From Candidatus Absconditabacterales bacterium (GTDB taxonomy: Bacteria; Patescibacteriota; Gracilibacteria; Absconditabacterales; Absconditicoccaceae), in contig JALOAF010000001.1 in NCBI GenBank assembly GCA_023228925.1, positions 19,852 through 83,851 on the forward strand: 64,000 nt of DNA, written 5' to 3'. Both the position numbers and the translations under genes were made by a program. Under the pieces are notes generated by a model that saw nothing but the letters and a program-made list of their open reading frames with translations, ran no database searches and had not been told where the DNA came from. Positions 56,714-64,000 of the stretch are shown here, one piece after another. Positions within the stretch are counted from its first letter, which is position 1; each line of letters begins with the position of its first letter.

Positions 56714-56801
56714 TTTAATATATGGGCTCTTGGCAAAACAGTAGGGTATCACAAATAGGTCAAAACACATCAAAAATGTTGCTGTTGAATAACATAAAAA
56801 A

Positions 56802-56860
56802 GGGGGAAATGGCAGAGCGGTCAATTGCACCCCGACGTATCGGGGCGCATCACGGTTAAT
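56802..56860 (+). pseudogene. Degenerate tRNA-Tyr copy with palindrome in place of the anticodon arm
   Basis: Matches the 5' part of tRNA-Tyr (56907-56989): GGGGAAATGGCAGAGCGG and the D arm. The anticodon arm TCAGACTGTAAATCTGA is replaced by the palindrome CCCCGA-CGTA-TCGGGG (56830-56845). The match resumes with CGCATCACGG, then ends; the T arm and 3' acceptor are missing. Confidence 0.75.
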
Positions 56861-56906
56861 ATTTGTAAAAAAAGTAGACTTATGTTTGTTGTAAAAAGTA
56901 TAAAAA

Positions 56907-56989
56907 GGGGAGATGGCAGAGCGGTCAATTGCATCAGACTGTAAATCTGACGCCTCACGGCTACGTGTGTTCAAATCACACTCTCCCCA
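56907..56989 (+). tRNA. tRNA-Tyr(GUA)
   Basis: 83 bases with a long variable arm. Acceptor GGGGAGA with TCTCCCC, discriminator A, loop CTGTAAA. Confidence 0.95.
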
Positions 56990-57009
56990 AATTAATTAAA
57001 CTAATGATT

Positions 57010-57083
57010 GGGCCCTTAGCTCATTTGGCTAGAGCGCCTGCTTTGCACGCAGGAGGCGATCGGTTCGACTCCGATAGGGTCCA
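57010..57083 (+). tRNA. tRNA-Ala(UGC)
   Basis: Loop TTTGCAC. Acceptor GGGCCCT with AGGGTCC, including the G3-U70 pair that defines alanine identity. Confidence 0.95.
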
Positions 57084-57113
57084 AATTTAAATTATTTACC
57101 AGGCATGTCTCAA

Positions 57114-57187
57114 GTCCCCATAGTTCAATTGGATAGAGCAACAGCCTTCTAAGCTGTAAGTTGGTGGTTCGAGTCCACCTGGGGATA
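57114..57187 (+). tRNA. tRNA-Arg(UCU)
   Basis: Loop CTTCTAA, anticodon TCT, discriminator A. The first acceptor pair is G-U. Followed by two degenerate tandem copies. Confidence 0.94.
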
Positions 57188-57290
57188 AATTTAATTAAAA
57201 TTCCAATAAGCTTAGTACATATCAAAAGCAGGGATAGAGCAATCCCGACTAATCGGGATAAGTTGGTGCTTCGAGTCCACCTGGGGATAA
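57188..57290 (+). pseudogene. Degenerate tRNA-Arg copy with palindrome in place of the anticodon arm
   Basis: After GGATAGAGCA the anticodon arm (ACAGCCTTCTAAGCTGT) is replaced by ATCCCGA-CTAA-TCGGGAT (57242-57259). AAGTTGGTGCTTCGAGTCC and the 3' part then follow almost unchanged. The 5' acceptor strand is missing. Confidence 0.75.
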
Positions 57291-57382
57291 ATTTAATTAA
57301 GATTCCAATAAGCTTAGTATAATATTAATTCTGATTAATTGGAATAAATTGGGGATTCAAATCCACTTGAGGAATAGATTTA
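57291..57382 (+). pseudogene. Further-decayed tandem copy of the tRNA-Arg remnant
   Basis: Repeats the flank ATTCCAATAAGCTTAGTA of the preceding copy and shows a mutated palindrome (AATTCTGATTAATTGGAAT) and mutated T arm. It records a tandem duplication followed by decay. Confidence 0.65.
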
Positions 57383-57393
57383 ATGTTCTTTGG

Positions 57394-57467
57394 GCTCTCG
57401 TAGTCTAGCGGTTTAGGACGTCGCCCTCTCACGGCGAAGATCGCGGGTTCGAGTCCCGCCGGGAGCG
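57394..57467 (+). tRNA. tRNA-Glu(CUC)
   Basis: Loop CTCTCAC. Acceptor GCTCTCG with CGGGAGC, discriminator G. G+C is high for this window. Confidence 0.94.
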
Positions 57468-57501
57468 AATCACTCTAGTTATTTAGTCTATAAAATATTG
57501 T

Positions 57502-58047
57502 ATGCAAGAAAAAACTTTTGCACAAAAATGAGGAAAGATTGTTTATACAAATAGTGCTATAAAGGCATGAACCATTGTTATTATTGATGAGAAAAAAAAT
57601 AATTTATGATCTTTTCCAAGAAGAGTTGCGCTTGAAATGGCAGAAGAAAAGGGCCTAGACTTAGTTCAAATGCACTATGATCCTGTCAAACAAGTTTGTA
57701 CTGCATTGCTGACTGACTATGGTAAATATATGTACAAAAAACAAAAGGATGAAAGGGAAAAAAAGAAAACTCAAAAACAGAAAATTTTGAAAGAATTGAA
57801 GATAAATTATATGATATGAAACAACGATTTAGAGCTAAAAATAAAGAAATGAAGAGAGTTTTTATTAGAGTGAAATAATGTAAAATTCTCAATAAGATTG
57901 AGATGAAGAGAAAGAATATACGAATCAAAAGCTGTAGATAGATTAAATGAAGTTGTAGAAAAATTATCTGATATATGAAGAACGCAATTTTCTACCCCAA
58001 AAAGAGAATCGCATTGATATAGTATTATTTTATTCAGTAAATCTTAA
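57502..58047 (+). CDS. infC: Translation initiation factor IF-3
   Basis: 181 residues. N-domain with TNSAIKAGTIVIIDEK (compare INEEIRA) and EMAEEKGLDLVQM; the C-domain has INYMIGNNDLELKIKKGREFLLEGNNVKFSI (in outline). It prevents subunit joining and checks the start codon. First gene of infC-rpmI-rplT. Confidence 0.95.
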
Positions 58048-58056
58048 ATAAAAAAG

Positions 58057-58254
58057 ATGGCAAACAAGGTAAAATCACATAGTGGAGCTTCAAAAAGATT
58101 TAAAATTACAAAAAACTGAAAAGTTTTAACTTCAAAGTCTTGCAACAACCACTTACTTACAAATAAGGGAAAAACAAACAAAAAAAGCCCTTATTGAAAA
58201 GAATTATCAAAAGCTAATAGCAAAATGGTTAAAAATTTACTTCCTTATAAATAA
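58057..58254 (+). CDS. rpmI: Ribosomal protein bL35
   Basis: 65 residues, MANKVKSHSGASKRFKIT, usual length. Nine bases after infC. Confidence 0.95.
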
Positions 58255-58262
58255 TATAAAAA

Positions 58263-58610
58263 ATGGTTAGGGTTTCCAATGGATTACAGAGACAAAGATC
58301 TCACAAAAAATATACTAAAGCCGCTAAAGGATTTAGACTAGGTAGAAAAAACCTATACAATCAAGCAAAAGATGCTTTAGTAAAACAATGACAACATGAA
58401 TATGTTTCTAGAAGGTTAAAAAAAAGAGACTTTAGGAGCTTATGGACAGAAAGATTGTCAGCTAATTTAAGGGAAAAAGGATCTAAATATAGTGTTTTTG
58501 TTTGACAAATGTCTAAAAAAAACATTCTTTTAAATAGAAAAGTTTTGTCAAATATTGCTGTAGCTTTTCCAGAGGTTTTTGATAAGATATATCAAGAAGT
58601 TATTAAATAA
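58263..58610 (+). CDS. rplT: Ribosomal protein bL20
   Basis: 115 residues. MVRVSNGLQRQRSHKKYTKAAKGF and then RRLKKRDFRSLWTERLSA are family blocks. In many bacteria bL20 represses this operon; no leader signal is visible here. Confidence 0.96.
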
Positions 58611-58662
58611 ACTAGCGTTTAACACTTATCAATATATCAAAGTATTAAAGTGTTAAAACCAA

Positions 58663-58748
58663 GCCGGGGTGGCGGAATTGGTAGACGCGATGGACTTAAA
58701 ATCCATTTCCAGTAACATGGAGTACCGGTTCAATTCCGGTTCTCGGCA
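58663..58748 (+). tRNA. tRNA-Leu(UAA)
   Basis: 86 bases with a long variable arm. Loop CTTAAAA, discriminator A. Confidence 0.95.
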
Positions 58749-58806
58749 AATTAATATAAAAAAACTACAAATTAAAAAAATTTATTTATTATTAAATAAT
58801 AAAATT

Positions 58807-59070
58807 ATGTGATTTACAGTTCGAAGGACTTGAGACTTAACTACAAATGAAAGAATGATTTCTTTTTATAAAAAAGAATTACGATCTTCTCATATTTTAG
58901 AAAAAGCTAAAAAACAAAAGCACTATGGCACAAAACGATATAGAAAATTTGTTTCTTATGACTTTCCTAGTTCTAGGAGATACAAAAGAATGAAGGCTAT
59001 TGTTTCAAACGCATATAGAACAAACAAGAAAAAATACAACACTTTAGCACAACTATGAAAAATAGCTTAA
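58807..59070 (+). CDS. bS21-like ribosomal protein (tentative)
   Basis: 87 residues, very basic. ERMISFYKKELRSSHILEKAKKQKHYG resembles the bS21 pattern (ALRRFKREL-x2-SGIL-x2-x-RRR-x-Y) in outline. It heads the ribosomal gene row directly before rplU. If not bS21 it is another small ribosomal protein. Confidence 0.5.
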
Positions 59071-59103
59071 GCTTTAGTTTTTAATATATAAATTAATAAC
59101 ATT

Positions 59104-59427
59104 ATGTATGCTGTAATAGAATTAAAATGACATCAATATATAGTCAGACAATGAGACACAATAATTGTAGATAAAATGGAATGAAATAAGTGAGATAAAG
59201 TAGATATCAAAGAAGTTTTATCAACATTTGATGAAAAATGAGAAAATGTGCTTGTTGGTTCTCCTTATATCCAAAAAGCTAAGGTCTCTGTAGAGATTTT
59301 AGAAACTAAAAAGTGAAAAAAAATAAATGTTTTAAAGTTTAAAAGAAAAAACAGATATAAGAGAAAGTTTTGATTTAGACCTATTGAAACGGTTTTAGAA
59401 ATTAAAAAAATAGAGATTAATGGTTAA
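59104..59427 (+). CDS. rplU: Ribosomal protein bL21
   Basis: 107 residues. MYAVIELKGHQYIVRQGD and KFKRKNRYKRKFGFRP are family blocks; glycines at these sites are UGA. Its stop overlaps the infA start by eight bases. Confidence 0.95.
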
Positions 59428-59698
59428 AGAACTTGCTTTAGAATGGGATGGAGAGGTGCTTGAAAAACTTCCAGCATGAATCCTAAAAGTTAGGTTAAAA
59501 GATGTTTGAGCAGAAATACGTTGTAAATTATCAGGTAAAATGAAACAAAGGCATATTTCTGTAATACCTGGTGATTGGGTAAAGGTTGAGGTAAACCAAT
59601 ATGATATGACACAAGGTCGTATTGTATATAGATACAACAACTATGACTCAAGCAAAAACAACACAGATGCTAATGAGCCTTGAGATAAAGAAGTTTAA
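59420..59698 (+). CDS. infA: Translation initiation factor IF-1
   Basis: 92 residues. OB fold with [41 protein letters not shown] and GRIVYR. An acidic C-terminal tail of about 17 residues extends the usual length. Start ATG overlaps the rplU stop, implying translational coupling. Confidence 0.95.
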
Positions 59699-59736
59699 AA
59701 TAGTTTGTTATAATTTATATTGTTTATTTGATTTAA

Positions 59737-59853
59737 ATGAAAGTAAAGAGTTCAATACAAAAAAGATGTATGTTTTGTCAAATAGTAAAAAGAAAATGAA
59801 AACTTTATGTAATTTGCAAAAGAAACCCAAGACATAAGACAAGGCAGGGATAA
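59737..59853 (+). CDS. rpmJ: Ribosomal protein bL36
   Basis: 38 residues. MKVKSSIQKRCMFCQIVKRKG and the final CKRNPRHKTRQG give the Cys/His zinc site. Usual size. Confidence 0.95.
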
Positions 59854-59907
59854 TTTTTTGTAGTTAATTGATTATAAATAATTTATTTTAATTAAAAATT
59901 TGAAAGA

Positions 59908-60282
59908 ATGTTTAGATTGATGTGACATGTTCTACCTGAGGACAAATCTATATGGATAGCGATGACTAGCATATATGGTATTGGAAGAAGTAGATCAAAA
60001 AAGATATTAGATAAACTAGAAATTCCTTTTATGAAAAAAGTAAAAGACATTTCTGAAGAAGAACAAAAAAAGATTAGCGATGAGCTACAAAACTATGTTT
60101 TGGAAAGTGATCTCAAAAGAGAAATTTCTTCTGCTATCAAAAGATTAAAAGAAATTAAGTGTTATAGAGGAATTAGACATAGTGTTGGACTTCCTGTTAG
60201 ATGACAACTTACTAGAAAAAATGCTAGGACAGCAAAAAAGCTTCTTGGCAGATCAAAAGTGAGACCTGTTTTGAAAAAATAA
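59908..60282 (+). CDS. rpsM: Ribosomal protein uS13
   Basis: 124 residues. LTSIYGIGRSRSKKIL-type helix-turn-helix motif and RGIRHSVGLPVRGQLTRKNART before a basic tail. Confidence 0.96.
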
Positions 60283-60312
60283 CTTTATTTAATTAGTTAA
60301 ATTACTTTAATT

Positions 60313-60702
60313 ATGGCTTCTATAAAAAAATCGAACAAGAAAAAAGATATAAAAATTACAAGTTGAATTTTACGTGTAAATACCACACAAAATAATACTC
60401 TTATTGTTTTGACTGACAATCAATGAAACAAAATTCTTGGTGGTGGTACATGACTTTTATGATATAAATGAGCAAAAAAGGACACTCCTTATGCTGCAGA
60501 AATGCTTACAAAAAACATTTTAAAAGAAGCACAAACTCTTTGATTAAAAGAAATGTGACTAATTATAAAATGAATAGGTATGGCTAGAGATGGTGTTTTT
60601 AAGGCTATCAACGAAATTGGCTTGATAGACTTATTGTATATACAAGAAGCTACACCAATCCAATTTTGAGGGGTAAAGTGAGTTAGACCAAAAAGAAATT
60701 AA
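60313..60702 (+). CDS. rpsK: Ribosomal protein uS11
   Basis: 129 residues. NNTLIVLTDNQGNKILGGGTG, AAEMLTKNILKEA, and the terminal GGVKGVRPKRN. Most Gly are UGA. Confidence 0.96.
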
Positions 60703-60746
60703 AATAAGATATTCAAAAATTTATAATTTATAATTAATTATTATCA

Positions 60747-61367
60747 ATGAGGTACACATGACCAAAGTTTAAATTATGTAGAAGAGAACAAGTAAATTTA
60801 TTTTGAAGTGATAAGTATGATATTAGAAAAAGGAGGTCTTTGCCATGACAACATGGTTCTTCTATGAAAAGAAACTCTGAATATGGAAAACTTTTGAGAA
60901 ATAAGCAAGTCTTAAAAAGATCTTATCTTTTATCTGAAAAACAATTTAGAAACTTAGTTCAAAAACAATCATCAAAATATTCAAAAAACAACTGAATTAG
61001 TCATGACTTGGCTTTGTATGTTTTTTTGGAATCAAGAATGGATTCTATAGTATATAGATCTGGTTTAGCAAAAACTATTATTCAAGCTAGACAAATGGTA
61101 AATCATGGGCACTTTTTGCTAAATGGAAAAAAACACGATATTCCTTCTACATTTATAAAAGCTTGAGATAAAATTACATTAAAAACCAAACTAAAAGATT
61201 CTGCTTTGTATGCAGGTACTGCTGTAAACAAGGCTCAAAAAATTCCATCATGGATCAAGGTAGATAGAAATAAATATGAAATAGATGTCTTATCTTTACC
61301 TAAATTAGGAGAGTTGTGAGTTTTGGCCGATATACTAAAAGTAATTGAATTTTATGCTAGAGCATAA
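60747..61367 (+). CDS. rpsD: Ribosomal protein uS4
   Basis: 206 residues. The N-terminal part has RRSLPGQHG and the central S4 RNA-binding domain runs from [34 protein letters not shown] zinc-binding Cys set is not present. It nucleates 30S assembly. Confidence 0.96.
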
Positions 61368-61442
61368 TTGTCCAACAAGCTATCGTCCTTATTCAAATAT
61401 GTTCTTAAATAAAACAAAAATTTATATTCTTTTATACACCCT

Positions 61443-62438
61443 ATGTTAGATATTCAAAAATTTATAGGTACACCAAAAATTATTGTTTCTGAAGAAGACA
61501 ATAATGTAACAAAATTTGAATTAAATTATTTACCTAGATGATTTGGGCATACTCTTTGAAATGCTCTTAGAAGAATCATCTTATCTTACAATGTGTGATG
61601 AGCAATCACTGGTTTAAAAATTAAATGAGTTCCACATGAGTATCATGTTATAGATTGAGTAAAAGAAGATGTTATAGCTATTATGTTAAACTTTAAAAAA
61701 CTTAGGTTTAAGTTTGATCCTAGTATCGAAGCTATCCAGCGAGTTCCACAAAGATTTAAATGAATTGGGAAATATGATTCTAAGTCTTTAAAATTACCTA
61801 CAGGGATTGAAATACTAAATTCAGATGAATATTTGTTTGAAATTACAGATCCTTCACTTGAATTAAATATGGATCTTAGAATAGAAAAATGATATAAGTA
61901 TTATAGTGTTGAATTCTTGAGAACCCGTGATAGCGAACAAGAAAACACAGATGTAAATACATTAGTAATTGATAATGAGTTTAAGTTAGTTGATTATATA
62001 AAGTATGATGTAGATGAAGTGATAGATGATTTTACTGGATGAACAAAGGATAGCTTAAAGCTAGAAATTTGATCTTTATTTGGTGGAGTTTCTGCAAAAG
62101 AAATAATAATGTTTGCTGGGGAGGTATTAGCCTCTTATGCTAAGCTTTTTATTTTTGATGATGTGTATATAGATAGGTCAGTGTTGTTGGAATATAATGA
62201 ACTTAATTTTGAAAAAGAATTGTTGCCAGAAGAAATGAACATAAAAACAATGCCAATAGATGCTCTACCTTTGAGTGAAAGAACAAGAAATGCTTTGATA
62301 AAAAACACTGTTTTATATGTAGAAGATTTGGAAAAAAAGAAAAAATGAGAACTATTGCTTATGAAGGGTGTGGGAAGAAAAGCAATTGACGAAATAACAC
62401 AGTCTTTGGCAAATATCGGAAAATCTTTGGCTGGATAA
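61443..62438 (+). CDS. rpoA: RNA polymerase alpha subunit
   Basis: 331 residues. The N-terminal dimerisation domain has GFGHTLGNALRRIILS; the C-terminal domain (from about residue 265: DALPLSERTRNALIK, KGVGRKAIDEI) is complete. Start 76 bases after rpsD. Confidence 0.97.
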
Positions 62439-62464
62439 AAATTTAAATTATTTGTTTGATTAAA

Positions 62465-62854
62465 ATGAGACATAGAATTAATAAACTAAAGCAACTTAAT
62501 ACAGGTGCTAAGAAAAAAGACGTTTTTATAAGAAATCTACTTAGTAGTTTTGTTAAAAATGGTAGAATTACCACTACTCCTAAAAGAGCAAAAGTTTTGA
62601 AAGCAGAAACTGATGCATTTTTTTCTAAGTTAGTGAAAACTTATTCTAGATATAATACAGAAGCTGAGTCAAAAAGAGAATGTATTAAAATAGTTAAAGC
62701 TACTATTTTTGGAGAAGCTGAAGGCAAAAAAGTTATGTCAGAGTGGCTGCCAAAATACCTTTGAGATAACAAAAAAAGCTCTTATGTAGTCTCATACAAA
62801 CTTGGAGTAAGAAAATGAGATGCAGCAGAAAAAGTAATGTTGAAACTAGTTTAA
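62465..62854 (+). CDS. rplQ: Ribosomal protein bL17
   Basis: 129 residues. MRHRINKLKQLNTGAKKKD and NGRITTTPKRAKVLK are family blocks. The ATG at 62465 is chosen over an upstream TTG because it gives the conserved MRHR start. The 3' part, including YVVSYKLGVRKGDAAE, lies beyond a TGA read as Gly. Confidence 0.95.
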
Positions 62855-62912
62855 GATATTGCAATTATTAAAATAATGTTTTAGTGTTTTATATATAGAA
62901 ATCGCTTTAAAG

Positions 62913-63374
62913 ATGGAATTTACAAAAAAAGATCTGAATAAAACTCTTTGGGTAAAAAGAGAAAATCAGGAAAAAAACAGAAAACGATACAAAGTAGACG
63001 CTACTTGACTTACTTTATGAAGGTTGGCTGTAGACATAGCAAATAAACTTGCAGGAAAAGATAAAGCATATTTGTCAGATTTTTGGGATGCTTGATCTTA
63101 TGTAATAGTGGAAAATGCTTGAAAGTTTGTGGTAAAATGAAACAACAAATTGAAACAAAAAAAATATTATTCATACAGTTGATATAAAGGAAACGTTAAA
63201 AGTATTACATTGGATGAATTAATCAAAAAAGATCCTAGCAAAGCTTTATGGTTTGCTGTTAGAGGAATGCTAGCAAAAAACAAACTTAGAGATCCTAGGA
63301 TGAAAAGACTTAAATTAGTAGTAGATACAACTACAAAATATGATAATTTTAAACCTGTAAACTTATATAAATAA
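62913..63374 (+). CDS. rplM: Ribosomal protein uL13
   Basis: 153 residues. VDATGLTLGRLAVDIANKLAGKDK, and AVRGMLAKNKLRDPRMKRLKLV. The stop overlaps the rpsI start as TAATG. Confidence 0.95.
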
Positions 63375-63796
63375 TGGTTGCAAACGAATACAATTATGCT
63401 GTTGGAAGAAGAAAAGAAACTTCAGCAGTAATAAAATTATTTCCAAAAGGGAAAGGAAACTTTACTACCAGACTGTCTAGCTGAAAAGAATTGTCTCTAA
63501 AAGAATATTTTGGGGGCAATGCTCATTTATACGAAAATGCTATTATGCCTCTTTTGATATTATGAAAAGAATATGCTAAACAATTTGATGCGGAAATTGT
63601 TATTAGATGATGATGAGTTTCTGGACAATCTGATGCTATCAAATTAGCTTTTGCTAGAGCTTTAGTAGATCGAAACAGCGATTTTAGAACTCAACTAAAA
63701 CCTTATGGTCTACTAAAAAGAGATCCTAGAATCAAAGAAAGAAAAAAACCATGATTGAAAAAGGCGAGAAAAGCTCCAACTTGGTCAAAAAGATAA
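63374..63796 (+). CDS. rpsI: Ribosomal protein uS9
   Basis: 140 residues. [17 protein letters not shown] and the terminal RKAPTWSKR. The conserved RGGGVSGQ loop is written with three consecutive TGA codons (63608-63616). Last gene of the operon. Confidence 0.96.
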
Positions 63797-63816
63797 TAAA
63801 CATTATTATATATTAC

Positions 63817-63847
63817 AAAAAACTCAGCTGTATGTTGAGTTTTTTTG
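63817..63847 (+). terminator. Terminator of the ribosomal operon
   Basis: AAAAAACTCA, loop, TGAGTTTTTT. Confidence 0.85.
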
Positions 63848-63875
63848 TGATTAAAAAAATATCTGTAAAAATTTT

Positions 63876-63948
63876 GGTATAATTAAAGATTTTGTGTGGT
63901 TATTTAGAGAGAAAATCATCTATTAATTTAAGTTTTCTTTCTTTTTTT
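63876..63948 (+). promoter_or_regulatory. Extended -10 promoter followed by a terminator-like hairpin
   Basis: TGGTATAAT (63875-63883) is an extended -10 element. About 20 bases downstream, GAGAGAAAA pairs with TTTTCTTTC and is followed by seven T residues. A short RNA of about 60 bases, or an attenuator of the next gene, is possible. Confidence 0.4.
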
Positions 63949-63980
63949 AATCATCTATGTAATCATATTTTCTGTTTCAT

Positions 63981-64000
63981 ATGTCAAAACACTGATTCTA
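63981..64000 (+). CDS. Possible start of the next gene, cut by the window edge
   Basis: ATG TCA AAA CAC TGA TTC reads MSKHGF with UGA as Gly. Only six codons are visible; the promoter at 63875-63883 supports a transcript. Confidence 0.3.

Noticed and set aside
56678-57225. Minus-strand frames of 98 and 69 codons
   Set aside because: They read across tRNA genes and tRNA remnants on the other strand.
1-64000. CRISPR array or rRNA genes
   Set aside because: No regularly spaced repeats with unique spacers and no 16S, 23S or 5S signatures were seen.

Overview
The window is about 70% A+T and reads sensibly only with genetic code 25, in which UGA encodes glycine. With TAA and TAG as the only stops, dozens of broken reading frames join into full-length conserved proteins. 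In-frame TGA falls on invariant glycines: the Walker A and LSGGE motifs of an ABC ATPase, the KH loop of PNPase, the pilin G|FTLIE site, and three in a row in ribosomal protein S9. A tRNA with a UCA anticodon and a glycine-type acceptor lies at 56363-56436. This places the organism in Candidatus Absconditabacteria (SR1) or Gracilibacteria (BD1-5), small-genome members of the candidate phyla radiation. I cannot separate the two from this window.

Layout. 1-8087: one giant secreted protein with FG-GAP-like repeats, minus strand, running off the left edge. 8.1-15.4 kb: a truncated HrcA, a NUDIX hydrolase, an HPF-like protein, GreA, a one-pass membrane protein and an InlB-repeat surface protein, with two copies of an uncharacterised structured repeat between divergent genes. 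15.4-21.4 kb: a VirD4-like ATPase with an added S1-like domain, a large L,D-transpeptidase and a small secreted protein that uses no UGA. 21.57-30.95 kb: an integrated element in the 3' end of tRNA-Gly(UCC), with a rolling-circle Rep, a DUF4313 protein, a type III restriction-modification pair behind an elaborate leader RNA, a small protein and a large serine recombinase. 30.9-33.2 kb: ten more tRNA genes with rpsT and a DUF502 membrane protein. 33.4-46.6 kb: housekeeping genes ndk, rpmE, pnp, pheS, an ABC ATPase, topA, pilin genes and murB. 46.7-56.2 kb: an acidic protein, a metallopeptidase, a DciA-like protein, a VirB2-like pilin, a PrsW protease, a FecR-like protein, lemA, cdd, a PhnA-like protein and guaB. 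56.3-58.7 kb: tRNA genes including Gly(UCA), degenerate tRNA copies carrying palindromes, and infC-rpmI-rplT. 58.8-63.8 kb: a bS21-like protein, rplU and the classical infA-rpmJ-rpsM-rpsK-rpsD-rpoA-rplQ-rplM-rpsI operon.

How it fits together. The surface genes (giant FG-GAP protein, InlB protein, type IV pilin, VirB2-like pilin, VirD4-like ATPase) suit an episymbiont or predator that contacts other cells. The integrated element uses UGA-Gly throughout, so it is adapted to recoded hosts. Its most unusual part is at 23596-23803: an RNA with a 13-bp closing helix and a terminator, followed by a second terminator whose loop is complementary to the first, ending four bases before the methyltransferase start codon. 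Three genes have no UGA codons and may be recent arrivals from standard-code donors.
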